Source of the DNA: DHVE2 group archaeon
GTDB lineage: Archaea; Thermoplasmatota; Thermoplasmata; Thermoplasmatales; Aciduliprofundaceae
Reading direction: 5' to 3'
Assembly: GCA_027014065.1 (NCBI GenBank)
Contig: JALWEL010000081.1
Coordinates: 1-12,777, forward strand
Length of the DNA stretch: 12,777 nt
Translations under genes and position numbers: made by a program
In this document: piece by piece, positions 1 to 6,270 of the stretch
Layout of the letters: every line of letters starts with the position of its first letter
Position numbering within the stretch: position 1 is the first letter of the stretch
Notes under the pieces: model-generated
What the model saw: only the letters and a program-made list of their open reading frames with translations
The model's database searches: none
Told to the model about the DNA's origin: nothing

Positions 1-573
1 CGCTATCACAACCTTCGAATCCTCTATGGCTGCAGCCACATGATTGCCGGTGCCGGGCATCGTGTCGAAAAGATGAATATCCGCGGGAATGTTCAAAGCT
101 CTTTTCCTTGCGGCCAGAACTATCGGGTATGACCTCTCCTCTCCCTCCCCCAATAACCCGGTCACGAGCTCCAAATTATCATGCACCTTCACGTGATAAG
201 TGTTACCGACGAATCGATAATCATCCAATATTGCCCCTTCTTCTGGACATACTAATTGGCAGGTGCGGCACCCCGAGCAAAGCGTGGGCATTAGAAACGG
301 ATATCCCTCTTTAAATTTTACCAGTGCGTGTTCGCTGCAATTCTCAACGCAGAGTCCGCATGCTGTGCATTTTTTGTAATCGAATTTAGGCTTGAATAAA
401 TTAACATCTTCCTCTTCACTCAGATTAGTAGAGAGAAGAATGTGATCATCCGGACACTCCACGTCCGCATCTACCAACACAACATGGTACTTCTTGGAGA
501 GAGCCCATGCGAGATTGGTAGCCACCGTACTCTTTCCGGTGCCTCCTTTACCGCCGGTGACCGTTATTTTCAT
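1..573 (-). CDS. MinD-superfamily P-loop ATPase with inserted 2x[4Fe-4S] ferredoxin domain (3' end outside window)
   Basis: The first 191 residues are visible; the gene runs off the left edge. Residues 7-16 form a deviant Walker A (GGKGGTGKST, with both K9 and K14), followed by DADVE at 35-39 and a switch-like DTMPG at 170-174. Between them lies a bacterial-type ferredoxin with two CxxCxxCxxxC clusters: C69/C72/C75/C79 and C99/C102/C105/C109. This is the architecture of COG1149-type MinD ATPases, soluble proteins thought to act in Fe-S or metal-cofactor assembly; no reaction is established. The start is ATG 573, with a GGTGAT Shine-Dalgarno at 578-583, 4 bases upstream. That site contains the TGA stop of the upstream NifX-like gene, so the two are probably translationally coupled. 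Such ATPases often occur as tandem paralogues beside NifX-like genes; a second copy may lie beyond the edge. Confidence 0.9.
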   Translation of the reverse strand, partial: MKITVTGGKGGTGKSTVATNLAWALSKKYHVVLVDADVECPDDHILLSTNLSEEEDVNLFKPKFDYKKCTACGLCVENCSEHALVKFKEGYPFLMPTLCSGCRTCQLVCPEEGAILDDYRFVGNTYHVKVHDNLELVTGLLGEGEERSYPIVLAARKRALNIPADIHLFDTMPGTGNHVAAAIEDSKVVIA

Positions 574-577
574 GGGT

Positions 578-583
578 ATCACC
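578..583 (-). promoter_or_regulatory. Shine-Dalgarno site overlapping a stop codon (translational coupling)
   Basis: On the minus strand this reads GGTGAT, matching the archaeal anti-SD AUCACC, 4 bases before ATG 573. Its TGA (581-579) is also the stop codon of the NifX-like gene. A terminating ribosome would sit on the ATPase initiation site, which suggests the two products are made in a fixed ratio. Confidence 0.75.
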
Positions 584-1025
584 AACCGCCGCGTCCCATT
601 CCTCGTCCCCTACCCCGGCCCATACCGCGACCTCCTCCTATGCCTCTGCCGCCACCCATACCGGGACCTTTGCTTCCCTGTGGGTTAATTTCAGGTAGCT
701 CTCCGCGAATAAATTTCTGTACCGCATCTTCTATCTTCATGCCTGGAGCGGAGTACATCTTTACACCACCCATCCTGAAAACCTCTCCTGAGTTGGGACC
801 CACGGAACTTGATATGATCACGGAGCAACCCTCGTCTAAAACTTTCTGAGCTGCCTGGATGCCTGCACCGCTTGATGCTTCCGCACCCGGGTTATTTACT
901 ACGTACACTTTTTTTATTTCATTTCCTTCGATTTCCACTACTGTGAAACTTGAACATCTTCCGAACACCGAGCTCACTATGTCATTTAACCCGCCTGCAT
1001 TCTCGGATGCAATGCATATCTTCAT
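579..1025 (-). CDS. NifX/NifB C-terminal-like (dinitrogenase Fe-Mo cofactor biosynthesis family) protein with Gly/Arg/Met-rich tail
   Basis: 148 residues. Residues 1-108 match the NifX/VnfY/NifB-C fold: MKICIASE start, FGRC at 21-24, NNPG at 44-47, GAGIQAAQ at 53-60, and GPNSGEVF at 77-84 in place of the usual G.G..A. Family members bind Fe-S or Mo cofactor precursors; non-nitrogen-fixing archaea carry many copies of unknown role. Residues about 119-148 are a low-complexity tail of Gly, Arg and Met (GRGMGRG-type repeats) ending in Trp. It could bind metal or nucleic acid; this is inference. The start is ATG 1025, with GGTGAT at 1036-1031 (spacing 5) and a TATA-like TTTTTTATC at 1067-1059. It heads a two-gene operon with the Fe-S ATPase; only 5 bases separate the stop from the next ATG. 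No nif genes are visible, so a nitrogenase role is unsupported. Confidence 0.88.
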   Translation of the reverse strand: MKICIASENAGGLNDIVSSVFGRCSSFTVVEIEGNEIKKVYVVNNPGAEASSGAGIQAAQKVLDEGCSVIISSSVGPNSGEVFRMGGVKMYSAPGMKIEDAVQKFIRGELPEINPQGSKGPGMGGGRGIGGGRGMGRGRGRGMGRGGW

Positions 1026-1030
1026 CTCAA

Positions 1031-1067
1031 ATCACCGCAATGCGCATAGATGAGTAAGATAAAAAAG
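1031..1067 (-). promoter_or_regulatory. Promoter and Shine-Dalgarno for the NifX-like/Fe-S ATPase operon
   Basis: The minus strand carries TTTTTTATC (1067-1059) as TATA box and GGTGAT (1036-1031) as Shine-Dalgarno. A start about 25 bases after the TATA centre gives a very short leader that just includes the SD. Confidence 0.5.
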
Positions 1068-1088
1068 TTTTTGGACAAAAATGTATAA

Positions 1089-1601
1089 TCACTCGTCGTC
1101 GCTCTGGGCCAGTGTTCTCAATCTTCCTATTCCATCAATCTCTCTTATGGTCTCAGCCACCGGCCCGGGTACCAGATGCTCCCACGGCTCGCCCTTTATT
1201 ATTCTCCTCCTCACCTCTTTACCAGAATAGCGTGAGCGATCGTAGAAAGGAGGCGTCTCAATCTTGTAGCCCTTTTCGTAGAACAATCTCTTCGTGAGAG
1301 GGTTATTCGCGAAGACCACGTCGAAGGGAGGAGCTATGGATTCCACGTGTGCTACCCATATTGAATTCCGGTGCAGGTCTTCAATTGGTACCAAATAATA
1401 ATTGTGAATGCCTGCCTCTTCCAGGCTTCTGGATATCATCAAATGTCGCTCCCCTGCTGTAAACGGGTCATCGGTGGTGTGCGAGTACTGGGCACTTCCT
1501 ATCCCGATTATGACCGCATCGTACTTGGATACTATGTATTTAACAACTTCCATATGGCCGTTGTGAAACGGTTGAAACCTTCCGATTAGCAATGCTCTCA
1601 T
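1089..1601 (-). CDS. Nicotinamide-nucleotide adenylyltransferase, archaeal type (NMNAT, EC 2.7.7.1)
   Basis: 170 residues from ATG 1601. Makes NAD+ from NMN and ATP, the last step of NAD synthesis, in the cytosol. GRFQPFHNGH at 7-16 is the nucleotidyltransferase (T/H)xGH signature; YSGKEVRRRI at 125-134 corresponds to the conserved ISGTxIR motif that contacts the ATP phosphates. Length agrees with MJ0541-type enzymes (about 170 residues). An in-frame ATG at 1613 would add MPRS, but the only TATA-like box (AAAATTTTATC, 1636-1626) would start RNA near 1605, inside that extension. The family also begins with MR.., so 1601 is preferred as a nearly leaderless start. It is monocistronic, divergent from tRNA-Ser. 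Confidence 0.93.
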   Translation of the reverse strand: MRALLIGRFQPFHNGHMEVVKYIVSKYDAVIIGIGSAQYSHTTDDPFTAGERHLMISRSLEEAGIHNYYLVPIEDLHRNSIWVAHVESIAPPFDVVFANNPLTKRLFYEKGYKIETPPFYDRSRYSGKEVRRRIIKGEPWEHLVPGPVAETIREIDGIGRLRTLAQSDDE

Positions 1602-1625
1602 ACTGCGGGGCATGATTTAAAGGGG

Positions 1626-1663
1626 GATAAAATTTTCCCCGAATTGAAGATAATTTTATATAT
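1626..1663. promoter_or_regulatory. Divergent promoter region, NMNAT (minus) and tRNA-Ser (plus)
   Basis: The minus strand has AAAATTTTATC (1636-1626), about 30 bases before ATG 1601. The plus strand has TTTTATATAT (1654-1663), about 28 bases before tRNA-Ser. Both spacings fit archaeal TATA/TBP promoters. Confidence 0.6.
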
Positions 1664-1685
1664 CGAATTCTCCATTTCCCGTTAG

Positions 1686-1767
1686 GCGGGGATGGCCGAG
1701 CGGTACGGCGATGGCCTGCTAAGCCATTGGGCTATTGCCCGCGGGGGTTCAAATCCCCCTCCCCGCG
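1686..1767 (+). tRNA. tRNA-Ser (anticodon GCT)
   Basis: Complete 82-base class II cloverleaf. The acceptor stem GCGGGGA/TCCCCGC has 7 pairs and the discriminator is G1767. The D arm is GCC..GGC. The anticodon arm ATGGC-CTGCTAA-GCCAT puts GCT at 1718-1720, reading AGC/AGU. The long variable arm GGGC-TATT-GCCC is diagnostic of Ser, and the T arm is GGGGG-TTCAAAT-CCCCC. No CCA is encoded and no intron is present. Confidence 0.97.
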
Positions 1768-1832
1768 TTACTATGGGGGTGAATCTCACCTTGCGGTTCG
1801 AAATTTCCCCTCCTCGCTACCTTCCCGGTTAT

Positions 1833-2534
1833 TCATGGATTGTCTTTTGGTTTGTAGGCGAAAAACACATGCACATCAACCATGTAGAGGTTCCAGATGC
1901 TTGCAATTACTATTCCCACAAAATCCGATAGAAGATAGTTAAGCGATGTAAATGATAAAAGATAATAAACGAGGAGATTTATCAATGTACCCACTAAAAG
2001 CACTACGTGATAAGAGAGCATTCTTCTAACAAGCGATTTCTTGAATTTTCTTCGTGAAAAAGTCCAGTAATTGTTGAGCAGAAAGGTGAGTATTATACTG
2101 AGCTCAATTGCTAAACTAAGAGAGAGCATATCCCATATCTTTAGGAAGCCGTAAAAGATGGAGAAGAAAAGCATGTTAAATAAAATTCCAGAGACACTTA
2201 CGATAGCATATTTTACAAATATTTTCCCACTTTCAGATTTCTTTACAGCGTACCACACATCGCTCAATCTATTCTTTCTGTATTCAATTTTTCTATGGAG
2301 CACACAAACGGATTCATACTCTCTCCTTATCAAAATACGCGCTAAATTTCTATCCTCTGAAATCCCATAAATCTTTCCTTTGTATCCAAAAATTGGAGAA
2401 AGTGGAGAGTACTCCACGGGGGGAAATACGAGCTTAGTTAGAAAAATCGCCAACCTTTCCACCGCTTTATTCGGACACACAAGCACCAAATCGCATTTTT
2501 TCATTTTTTCTTTGATCTCTTCCTCTATATTCAT
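1833..2534 (-). CDS. GtrA-like polytopic membrane protein with about 105-residue N-terminal cytosolic domain
   Basis: 233 residues. The C-terminal half has four hydrophobic segments (about 107-130, 137-159, 172-195, 200-225). LSIILTFLLNNYWTF in the second and IASIWNLYMVDVHVFF in the fourth are typical of GtrA proteins, which are implicated in moving polyprenyl-phosphate-linked sugars across the membrane. The first ~105 residues are soluble, with a short beta-like run (CDLVLVCPN) and many charged residues; I do not recognise them, and a degenerate glycosyltransferase-like or nucleotide-binding part is only a guess. The start ATG 2534 follows the ketopantoate reductase stop with one base between (TGATATG), so translation is probably coupled. 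It is the last gene of the TPR-GtrA-KPR-GtrA operon and ends facing tRNA-Ser. Confidence 0.82.
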   Translation of the reverse strand: MNIEEEIKEKMKKCDLVLVCPNKAVERLAIFLTKLVFPPVEYSPLSPIFGYKGKIYGISEDRNLARILIRREYESVCVLHRKIEYRKNRLSDVWYAVKKSESGKIFVKYAIVSVSGILFNMLFFSIFYGFLKIWDMLSLSLAIELSIILTFLLNNYWTFSRRKFKKSLVRRMLSYHVVLLVGTLINLLVYYLLSFTSLNYLLSDFVGIVIASIWNLYMVDVHVFFAYKPKDNP

Positions 2535-2535
2535 A

Positions 2536-3387
2536 TCAAACCCCTGACTCTAAGAATTTCACCAGGTTGTAAATCATTTTTACACAAACTCCTCTGGCAA
2601 ATGGCTTTATTATGTAATCCACTTCCGTTTTCTTTCCATTCTCTATGTCTTGAAGCATACTCGATTTGTTCTCCCTTGTTTTTTTAGCCACATCTATAGC
2701 GATGGGGTAAACATCTTCTTCGATCCCTTTTTCTTTCAAGGTGGCGTTTATCTCACTTGCCATGCATCGGACCACGTTTCTCAAATTTTCACTTTCCAAT
2801 ATTACCCCATTCTTCACTTTCAATATAGAAGTCAAAGAATTTACAATCGCATTAACTCCGGCCTTTAGCCAGCGGCGCTTCATTATATCGCACACTGCTT
2901 CCGTTCTTAGACCCGCTTCTGTGAAATTTTTCGCTATTTTAACGACTCTTTCACTTCTCTCCCTATGAATCTCACCTATGTACGTGTCCCCGTAGCCTGC
3001 ATGGAGCACAACTCCCGGAGAAACAAGGGTGGCACCGTGGGTAATCACTCCAGGAATTACATCTAAAGGTTTGAGAAGGTCAACTATACCAACGCCGTTT
3101 TGAAACGTTATAACCGGCTCGCCTGCATATTCTTTCATCACTATTTTCTTCGCTTCTTCGGTCTGGTATGCTTTCACAGAGAATATAACCAAATCCGCCC
3201 CACCGGGATAGTAATCTAAAGCGTCAAGATAAAAAATTCCTGAAGTTAAGCCGCGAACTTCGAGGCCTTTTTCCCTTATATTTTCCAGATGTTTCCCTCG
3301 GGTGATTAGAAGAACATCATTCTTCTTCGACAGAATCGCTCCCAGCACGCTCCCTATTGCTCCCGCTCCCATCACCGCTATCTTCAT
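2536..3387 (-). CDS. panE: 2-dehydropantoate 2-reductase (ketopantoate reductase, EC 1.1.1.169)
   Basis: 283 residues from ATG 3387. Reduces ketopantoate to pantoate with NAD(P)H, for CoA synthesis in the cytosol. Residues 1-12 are a Rossmann start with GAGAIG at 7-12. N97 in FQNGVG, K175 in RRWLKAGVN and E255 in TEVDYI align with the catalytic/substrate residues of the E. coli enzyme, and SSMLQDIENG (242-251) is the usual substrate-binding stretch, so it looks active. A GTG at 3396 would add three residues, but an AGGTGG Shine-Dalgarno lies just before ATG 3387 and the family starts MKIAV. The first 71 bases overlap the 3' end of the preceding GtrA-like gene in another frame. Its position between two GtrA genes is unusual. 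A related reductase with another 2-oxo acid is possible but less likely. Confidence 0.88.
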   Translation of the reverse strand: MKIAVMGAGAIGSVLGAILSKKNDVLLITRGKHLENIREKGLEVRGLTSGIFYLDALDYYPGGADLVIFSVKAYQTEEAKKIVMKEYAGEPVITFQNGVGIVDLLKPLDVIPGVITHGATLVSPGVVLHAGYGDTYIGEIHRERSERVVKIAKNFTEAGLRTEAVCDIMKRRWLKAGVNAIVNSLTSILKVKNGVILESENLRNVVRCMASEINATLKEKGIEEDVYPIAIDVAKKTRENKSSMLQDIENGKKTEVDYIIKPFARGVCVKMIYNLVKFLESGV

Positions 3388-3853
3388 CTTTTCCACCTTT
3401 GAAGATGAACTTCTTCATTATTATGTAGTTCCATATCGTAGCGAAGAACACGGCCCAAGCGTTTGCCCAGAAGCGATTTCCAACGAATAATATGTACCCG
3501 TAAAATACGATGAATAGAAGCCACTGAAATACTGCTCCTATGAACAGCGTACCTTCGTAGCTCAGAAATCGCATCCATATTGAATTCTCGTACTCAGTTT
3601 TGAAAACCCACTGGTCGTTAAGAATGAAAGTTACTATAATTCCAGCTTCCACCGAGAGCCAGAAAGGCCAGCGAGTAATATCCACGTCGAGGGTCCTATC
3701 GATGTATGTGAGGATAAAATACTGGGTGAAAAACCCAAGAAGACCCACCAAAACAAATTTCCAGAGTATGCCTGGAGGAAACATGTGGAGGGCTTTTTTA
3801 ACCGCACTATCAGCCGCTTCCACTTCTTCCTTGCTCACCTCTTCTTCACTCAT
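3317..3853 (-). CDS. GtrA-like polytopic membrane protein
   Basis: 178 residues, four predicted membrane segments (about 30-52, 65-85, 98-120, 128-148). The GtrA-typical VEAGIIVTFILNDQWVF lies at 68-84 and FFATIWNYIIMKKFIF at 136-151. GtrA proteins are linked to transfer of lipid-linked sugars in cell-envelope glycosylation; substrate unknown. The N-terminus is acidic (SEEEVSKEEVEA). After the fourth segment comes a Gly/Ser/Asp/Glu/Arg tail (residues 154-178), most of it encoded inside the overlap with ketopantoate reductase, so it is probably a frame by-product rather than a domain. The start ATG 3853 overlaps the TPR gene stop by 8 bases (ATGAGTGA), indicating coupling. It resembles the other GtrA protein of this operon only across the membrane domain. 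Confidence 0.83.
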   Translation of the reverse strand: MSEEEVSKEEVEAADSAVKKALHMFPPGILWKFVLVGLLGFFTQYFILTYIDRTLDVDITRWPFWLSVEAGIIVTFILNDQWVFKTEYENSIWMRFLSYEGTLFIGAVFQWLLFIVFYGYILFVGNRFWANAWAVFFATIWNYIIMKKFIFKGGKDEDSGDGSGSNRERAGSDSVEEE

Positions 3854-4616
3854 TCTCTATCGCCTTTAATGTCTCTTTTGCCTCCTCATCATCGGGATTT
3901 CTCTTAAGTGCCTCTTTTATATATCTTTTAGCCTCTTCCTTCATATCCATCGCCAGATAGCACATTCCCTTGGCGTACCATGAATCGGGGTCATCTGAGA
4001 GCTTTATGCTCTTATCAAATGCCTTTATTGCATCTTTGTACCTTTCTAAATAGTATAGTGCCAGGCCCTTGTTGTACCAAGCGTTGTCGTATTCTCCGTC
4101 GAGAGAAATGGCTTTCTCGGCGGCCTCCAATGCCTTCTCGTACTCTTCCTGGAATATCAAGCTAACCGCAAGATTGTTCCAAGCTTCCTCGTCTTCTGGA
4201 TTGATTTCGATTATCTTCTTATAGTATTTGGACGAGGCCTTGAAATCTTCGAGAGAGTCGTAGCAGGAGGCGAGATTGTAAAGGGCGTCAGTTAATATGC
4301 CTTTATCTTCGGGCTCTATCTCCACAACCCTCCTGAAGTACTTTGCTGCCTCTTTGTAATCCTCATTGTCAAATAGAAGCATGCCTTTGAGAAGAAGAAG
4401 GTCAACATCATCCATATCTTTCTTAAGTAGTTCGTTCACTATTTCCAAAGCTTCCTCGTCTTTGTCCATGCTGCGATATATGTACGCTTTGTAAGTCATG
4501 GCCTTTTTATTCTCGGGCTCTTTTTCTAAAATTCCGTTTATCAGTTCCAGCGCCGGCTCGAACAGACCCATTTCTATATAGCCCTGAACATCCTTTTCCC
4601 AGTTTTCTTCTGCCAT
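3846..4616 (-). CDS. Tetratricopeptide-repeat (TPR) protein
   Basis: 256 residues built almost entirely of about seven 34-residue TPR units. Examples are around 75-108 (EDYKEAAKYFRRVVEIEPED), 112-147 (KASSKYYKKIIEINPEDEEAWNNLA), 148-181 (EYEKALEAAEKAISLDGEYDNAWYNKG) and 182-215 (RYKDAIKAFDKSIKLSD). No signal peptide or membrane segment is present, so it should be a soluble, acidic protein-protein scaffold. Partners are unknown; as first gene of the operon it may organise the GtrA membrane proteins, but that is inference. Start ATG 4616 lies about 25 bases after a TATA-like TTTTTATA (4645-4638), suggesting a leaderless transcript; a GAGG only 2 bases before the ATG is too close to be a good Shine-Dalgarno. 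Confidence 0.9.
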   Translation of the reverse strand: MAEENWEKDVQGYIEMGLFEPALELINGILEKEPENKKAMTYKAYIYRSMDKDEEALEIVNELLKKDMDDVDLLLLKGMLLFDNEDYKEAAKYFRRVVEIEPEDKGILTDALYNLASCYDSLEDFKASSKYYKKIIEINPEDEEAWNNLAVSLIFQEEYEKALEAAEKAISLDGEYDNAWYNKGLALYYLERYKDAIKAFDKSIKLSDDPDSWYAKGMCYLAMDMKEEAKRYIKEALKRNPDDEEAKETLKAIENE

Positions 4617-4635
4617 AGCCTCATAATATTTGGCT

Positions 4636-4667
4636 GGTATAAAAAGGTATGGGAGTAAATTTTAAAT
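4636..4667. promoter_or_regulatory. Divergent promoter region, TPR operon (minus) and tRNA-Phe (plus)
   Basis: The minus strand carries TTTTTATACC (4645-4636), about 25 bases before ATG 4616. The plus strand carries AAATTTTAAAT (4657-4667), about 28 bases before tRNA-Phe at 4692. Both fit archaeal TATA spacing. Confidence 0.55.
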
Positions 4668-4691
4668 CCCCGCAGTCTATACAGCCCTTGG

Positions 4692-4764
<73 letters not shown>

Positions 4765-4765
4765 C

Positions 4766-4785
4766 TTTTAGGGTTTTTGTTTTTT
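4766..4785 (+). terminator. Oligo-T terminator of tRNA-Phe
   Basis: Starting 2 bases after the tRNA are TTTT, then TTTTT-G-TTTTTT. Archaeal RNA polymerase terminates on such U-runs without needing a hairpin. Confidence 0.6.
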
Positions 4786-4873
4786 CGAGATAATATCAAA
4801 ACGTAATGGCCGCATTGGCCGGGCATATTATACACGCAACAGAGAGAGATAAAAAAACACCCCCGTGTTAGAT

Positions 4874-4908
4874 ACACGCGGTCATAGCGGCCTGCGGGGC
4901 CAACGCGT
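4874..4908 (+). other. 5S-rRNA-5'-end-like fragment, able to fold as a hairpin
   Basis: GCGGTCATAGCGG at 4878-4890, followed by GGGGCCAAC (4896-4904), resembles the conserved 5' part of archaeal 5S rRNA (CGGUCAUAGCGG..GGGG.AACAC). The next conserved block (CCCAU.CCGAAC) and the rest of 5S are absent, so this is at best a remnant. The segment can fold on its own: ACGCG (4876-4880) with CGCGT (4904-4908), and GGCC (4889-4892) with GGCC (4898-4901). It lies 110 bases after tRNA-Phe. A chance match remains possible. Confidence 0.4.
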
Positions 4909-4943
4909 AAAAAACGATGTGCATCAATTTTTAATAACGCTTC

Positions 4944-4976
4944 AATTTTAACCCGACTAAAATTTAACTATACTTT
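4944..4976 (+). promoter_or_regulatory. Candidate promoter/operator of the AAA ATPase gene
   Basis: A perfect 7-bp inverted repeat, AATTTTA (4944-4950) and TAAAATT (4958-4964) with a 7-base spacer, runs into a TATA-like TTAACTATACTTTA (4963-4976). The TATA would start RNA in roughly the 4987-5000 region. The AT-rich composition makes the repeat weak evidence. Confidence 0.35.
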
Positions 4977-5016
4977 AATTTTGGTAATGTTGATATACTA
5001 TGAGGACATTATAACC

Positions 5017-6189
5017 ATGATGTACGTACACAGGGACATTGAGGAGAAGTTTCTGAAAATTGCAGGGCGGTATCCAGTGGTCGCACTCGTGGGGCCAAGG
5101 CAGGCGGGAAAGACCACCATGCTGAAGAATTTGATGAAAGGATACAACGCTTCGTACGTTCTATTCGACGATCCCGATGCGAGGAGGCTGTTTGACGAGG
5201 ACATAAAGAAGTTTGAGGTTCAGTACATAGCGGGATACGAAATCGCCGTGCTGGATGAGATCCAATACTGCAGAGACGCAGGCTCAAAGTTAAAATATCT
5301 GGCGGACACGGGACACAAGATCTGGGTTACCTCTTCTTCTGAGATTTTACTGAGCAAGGATGTACTCTCTTATTTAGTCGGGCGCGTTGCAATTCTGCGC
5401 CTTTATCCATTTAACATTCACGAGTTCTTGCGTGCGAAGGGCTATCGCGCGGTTGACGAAGTGATAACTAAGAGAATTATCTGGGAACATGCCCTGTACG
5501 GTGGCTTTCCTAAGGTTGTGCTCGAAGATAATGTGGAGATGAAGAAGGAGTATTTGAGGAATCTCCACGAAACGATGCTCTTAAGAGATGTCACGAGAAC
5601 GTTCTCCATAGACAACATAAGTGCAGTTGAGAGGTTATCTAAATACATTGCGATTAACAGCGGGGCAATATTCTCCTACACGAACGCAGCGAATACCGTA
5701 GGTATATCCTACCAAACAGTCAGAAAGTACCTTGACGCCATGGTGAAAAGCCAGATCGCTGTTGAGGTGCCTCCATTCTTCACCAACAGAACAAGGGAGA
5801 TAAGCAAACAGCCAAAGGTGTATTTCCTCGATACCGGATTGAGAAACTCAGTAGTCGGAACGTATCCCATGGACATGAATGGTGAACTCTTTGAGAATTA
5901 CGTGCTCTCAGAGCTCGTCAAGATGGGTTTCAAACCGAAGTACTGGAGAACCAAGGCCAAGGCAGAAGTGGACTTCATTGTGGAGAAGGATAGCAATGTT
6001 ATACCCATAGAGGTGAAGCTCAGAGCAACCCCGGAGAAGGTAGAGCGTGGATTGAGATCATTCATAGAGAAGTACTCTCCAGAAACTGCTGTAGTTATAT
6101 CTTACTCTGGGGAGAAAGGTGAGAGGAAGATAAATGGCACTAACGTGTTATTTGAAGATATTTGGGGACTTTGGAACTTACTTAAATAG
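5017..6189 (+). CDS. AAA+ ATPase of the AAA_14/DUF4143 family with PD-(D/E)xK-like C-terminus
   Basis: 390 residues from ATG 5017. Walker A GPRQAGKTT at 26-34, Walker B AVLDEIQYC at 77-85, sensor-like WVTSSS at 103-108, then GRVAILRLYPFNIHEF (122-137) typical of the family. A winged-helix-like segment (about 219-250) precedes the DUF4143 region. The C-terminus has E293, D319 in AEVDFIV and E332/K334 in PIEVK, the order of a PD-(D/E)xK nuclease fold, possibly inactive. The cellular role of these ATPases is not established; they are abundant, sporadically distributed and often accessory in archaea. Start: an in-frame ATG at 4987 and TTG at 4981 exist, but the family begins M.YVxRDIEE, and a GAGG at 5002-5005 precedes 5017 with a rather long spacing. 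ATG 5020 is equally possible. It stands alone between tRNA-Phe and a large palindrome. Confidence 0.85.
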   Translation: MMYVHRDIEEKFLKIAGRYPVVALVGPRQAGKTTMLKNLMKGYNASYVLFDDPDARRLFDEDIKKFEVQYIAGYEIAVLDEIQYCRDAGSKLKYLADTGHKIWVTSSSEILLSKDVLSYLVGRVAILRLYPFNIHEFLRAKGYRAVDEVITKRIIWEHALYGGFPKVVLEDNVEMKKEYLRNLHETMLLRDVTRTFSIDNISAVERLSKYIAINSGAIFSYTNAANTVGISYQTVRKYLDAMVKSQIAVEVPPFFTNRTREISKQPKVYFLDTGLRNSVVGTYPMDMNGELFENYVLSELVKMGFKPKYWRTKAKAEVDFIVEKDSNVIPIEVKLRATPEKVERGLRSFIEKYSPETAVVISYSGEKGERKINGTNVLFEDIWGLWNLLK

Positions 6190-6202
6190 ATGGTATTCAA
6201 CC

Positions 6203-6261
6203 TTTAATTCCGCACATGTGTAATGAGAAAACGCTGGAAATTACGCACCTGCGGAAATAAA
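6203..6261. other. 59-base imperfect palindrome / long hairpin
   Basis: Starts 14 bases after the ATPase stop. Reading inwards, TTTA (6203-6206) pairs with TAAA (6258-6261); one A/A mismatch; TTCCGCA (6208-6214) with TGCGGAA (6250-6256); a 2x2 internal loop (CA/CC); TGTGTAAT (6217-6224) with ATTACGCA (6240-6247), one pair being T-G. The loop is 15 bases. That is 19 pairs in perfect register. No T-run follows, so it is not a classical terminator. It lies about 10 bases before the TATA box of the next gene, so operator, structured 3' end or small RNA are all possible. Confidence 0.7.
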
Positions 6262-6270
6262 TTGGCTGGA

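Noticed and set aside
442..849. Pro-rich 135-codon plus-strand ORF
   Set aside because: It is the antisense shadow of the Gly/Arg/Met-rich tail of the NifX-like gene; CCN-rich DNA gives long Pro-rich frames by composition.
579..1025. Nitrogen-fixation role for the NifX-like protein
   Set aside because: No nifHDK, nifB or nifEN gene is in the window, and NifX-like proteins are widespread in non-fixing archaea.
1768..1806. tRNA-like remnant or attachment site after tRNA-Ser (GGTTCGAAAT)
   Set aside because: Only a T-loop-like string is present; the flanking bases do not form a T stem and do not repeat the tRNA 3' end.
4981..5016. Upstream TTG (4981) or ATG (4987) start for the AAA ATPase
   Set aside because: The added residues do not resemble the family N-terminus; ATG 5017/5020 gives the usual M.YVxRDIEE start. 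4987 stays possible if the message is leaderless.
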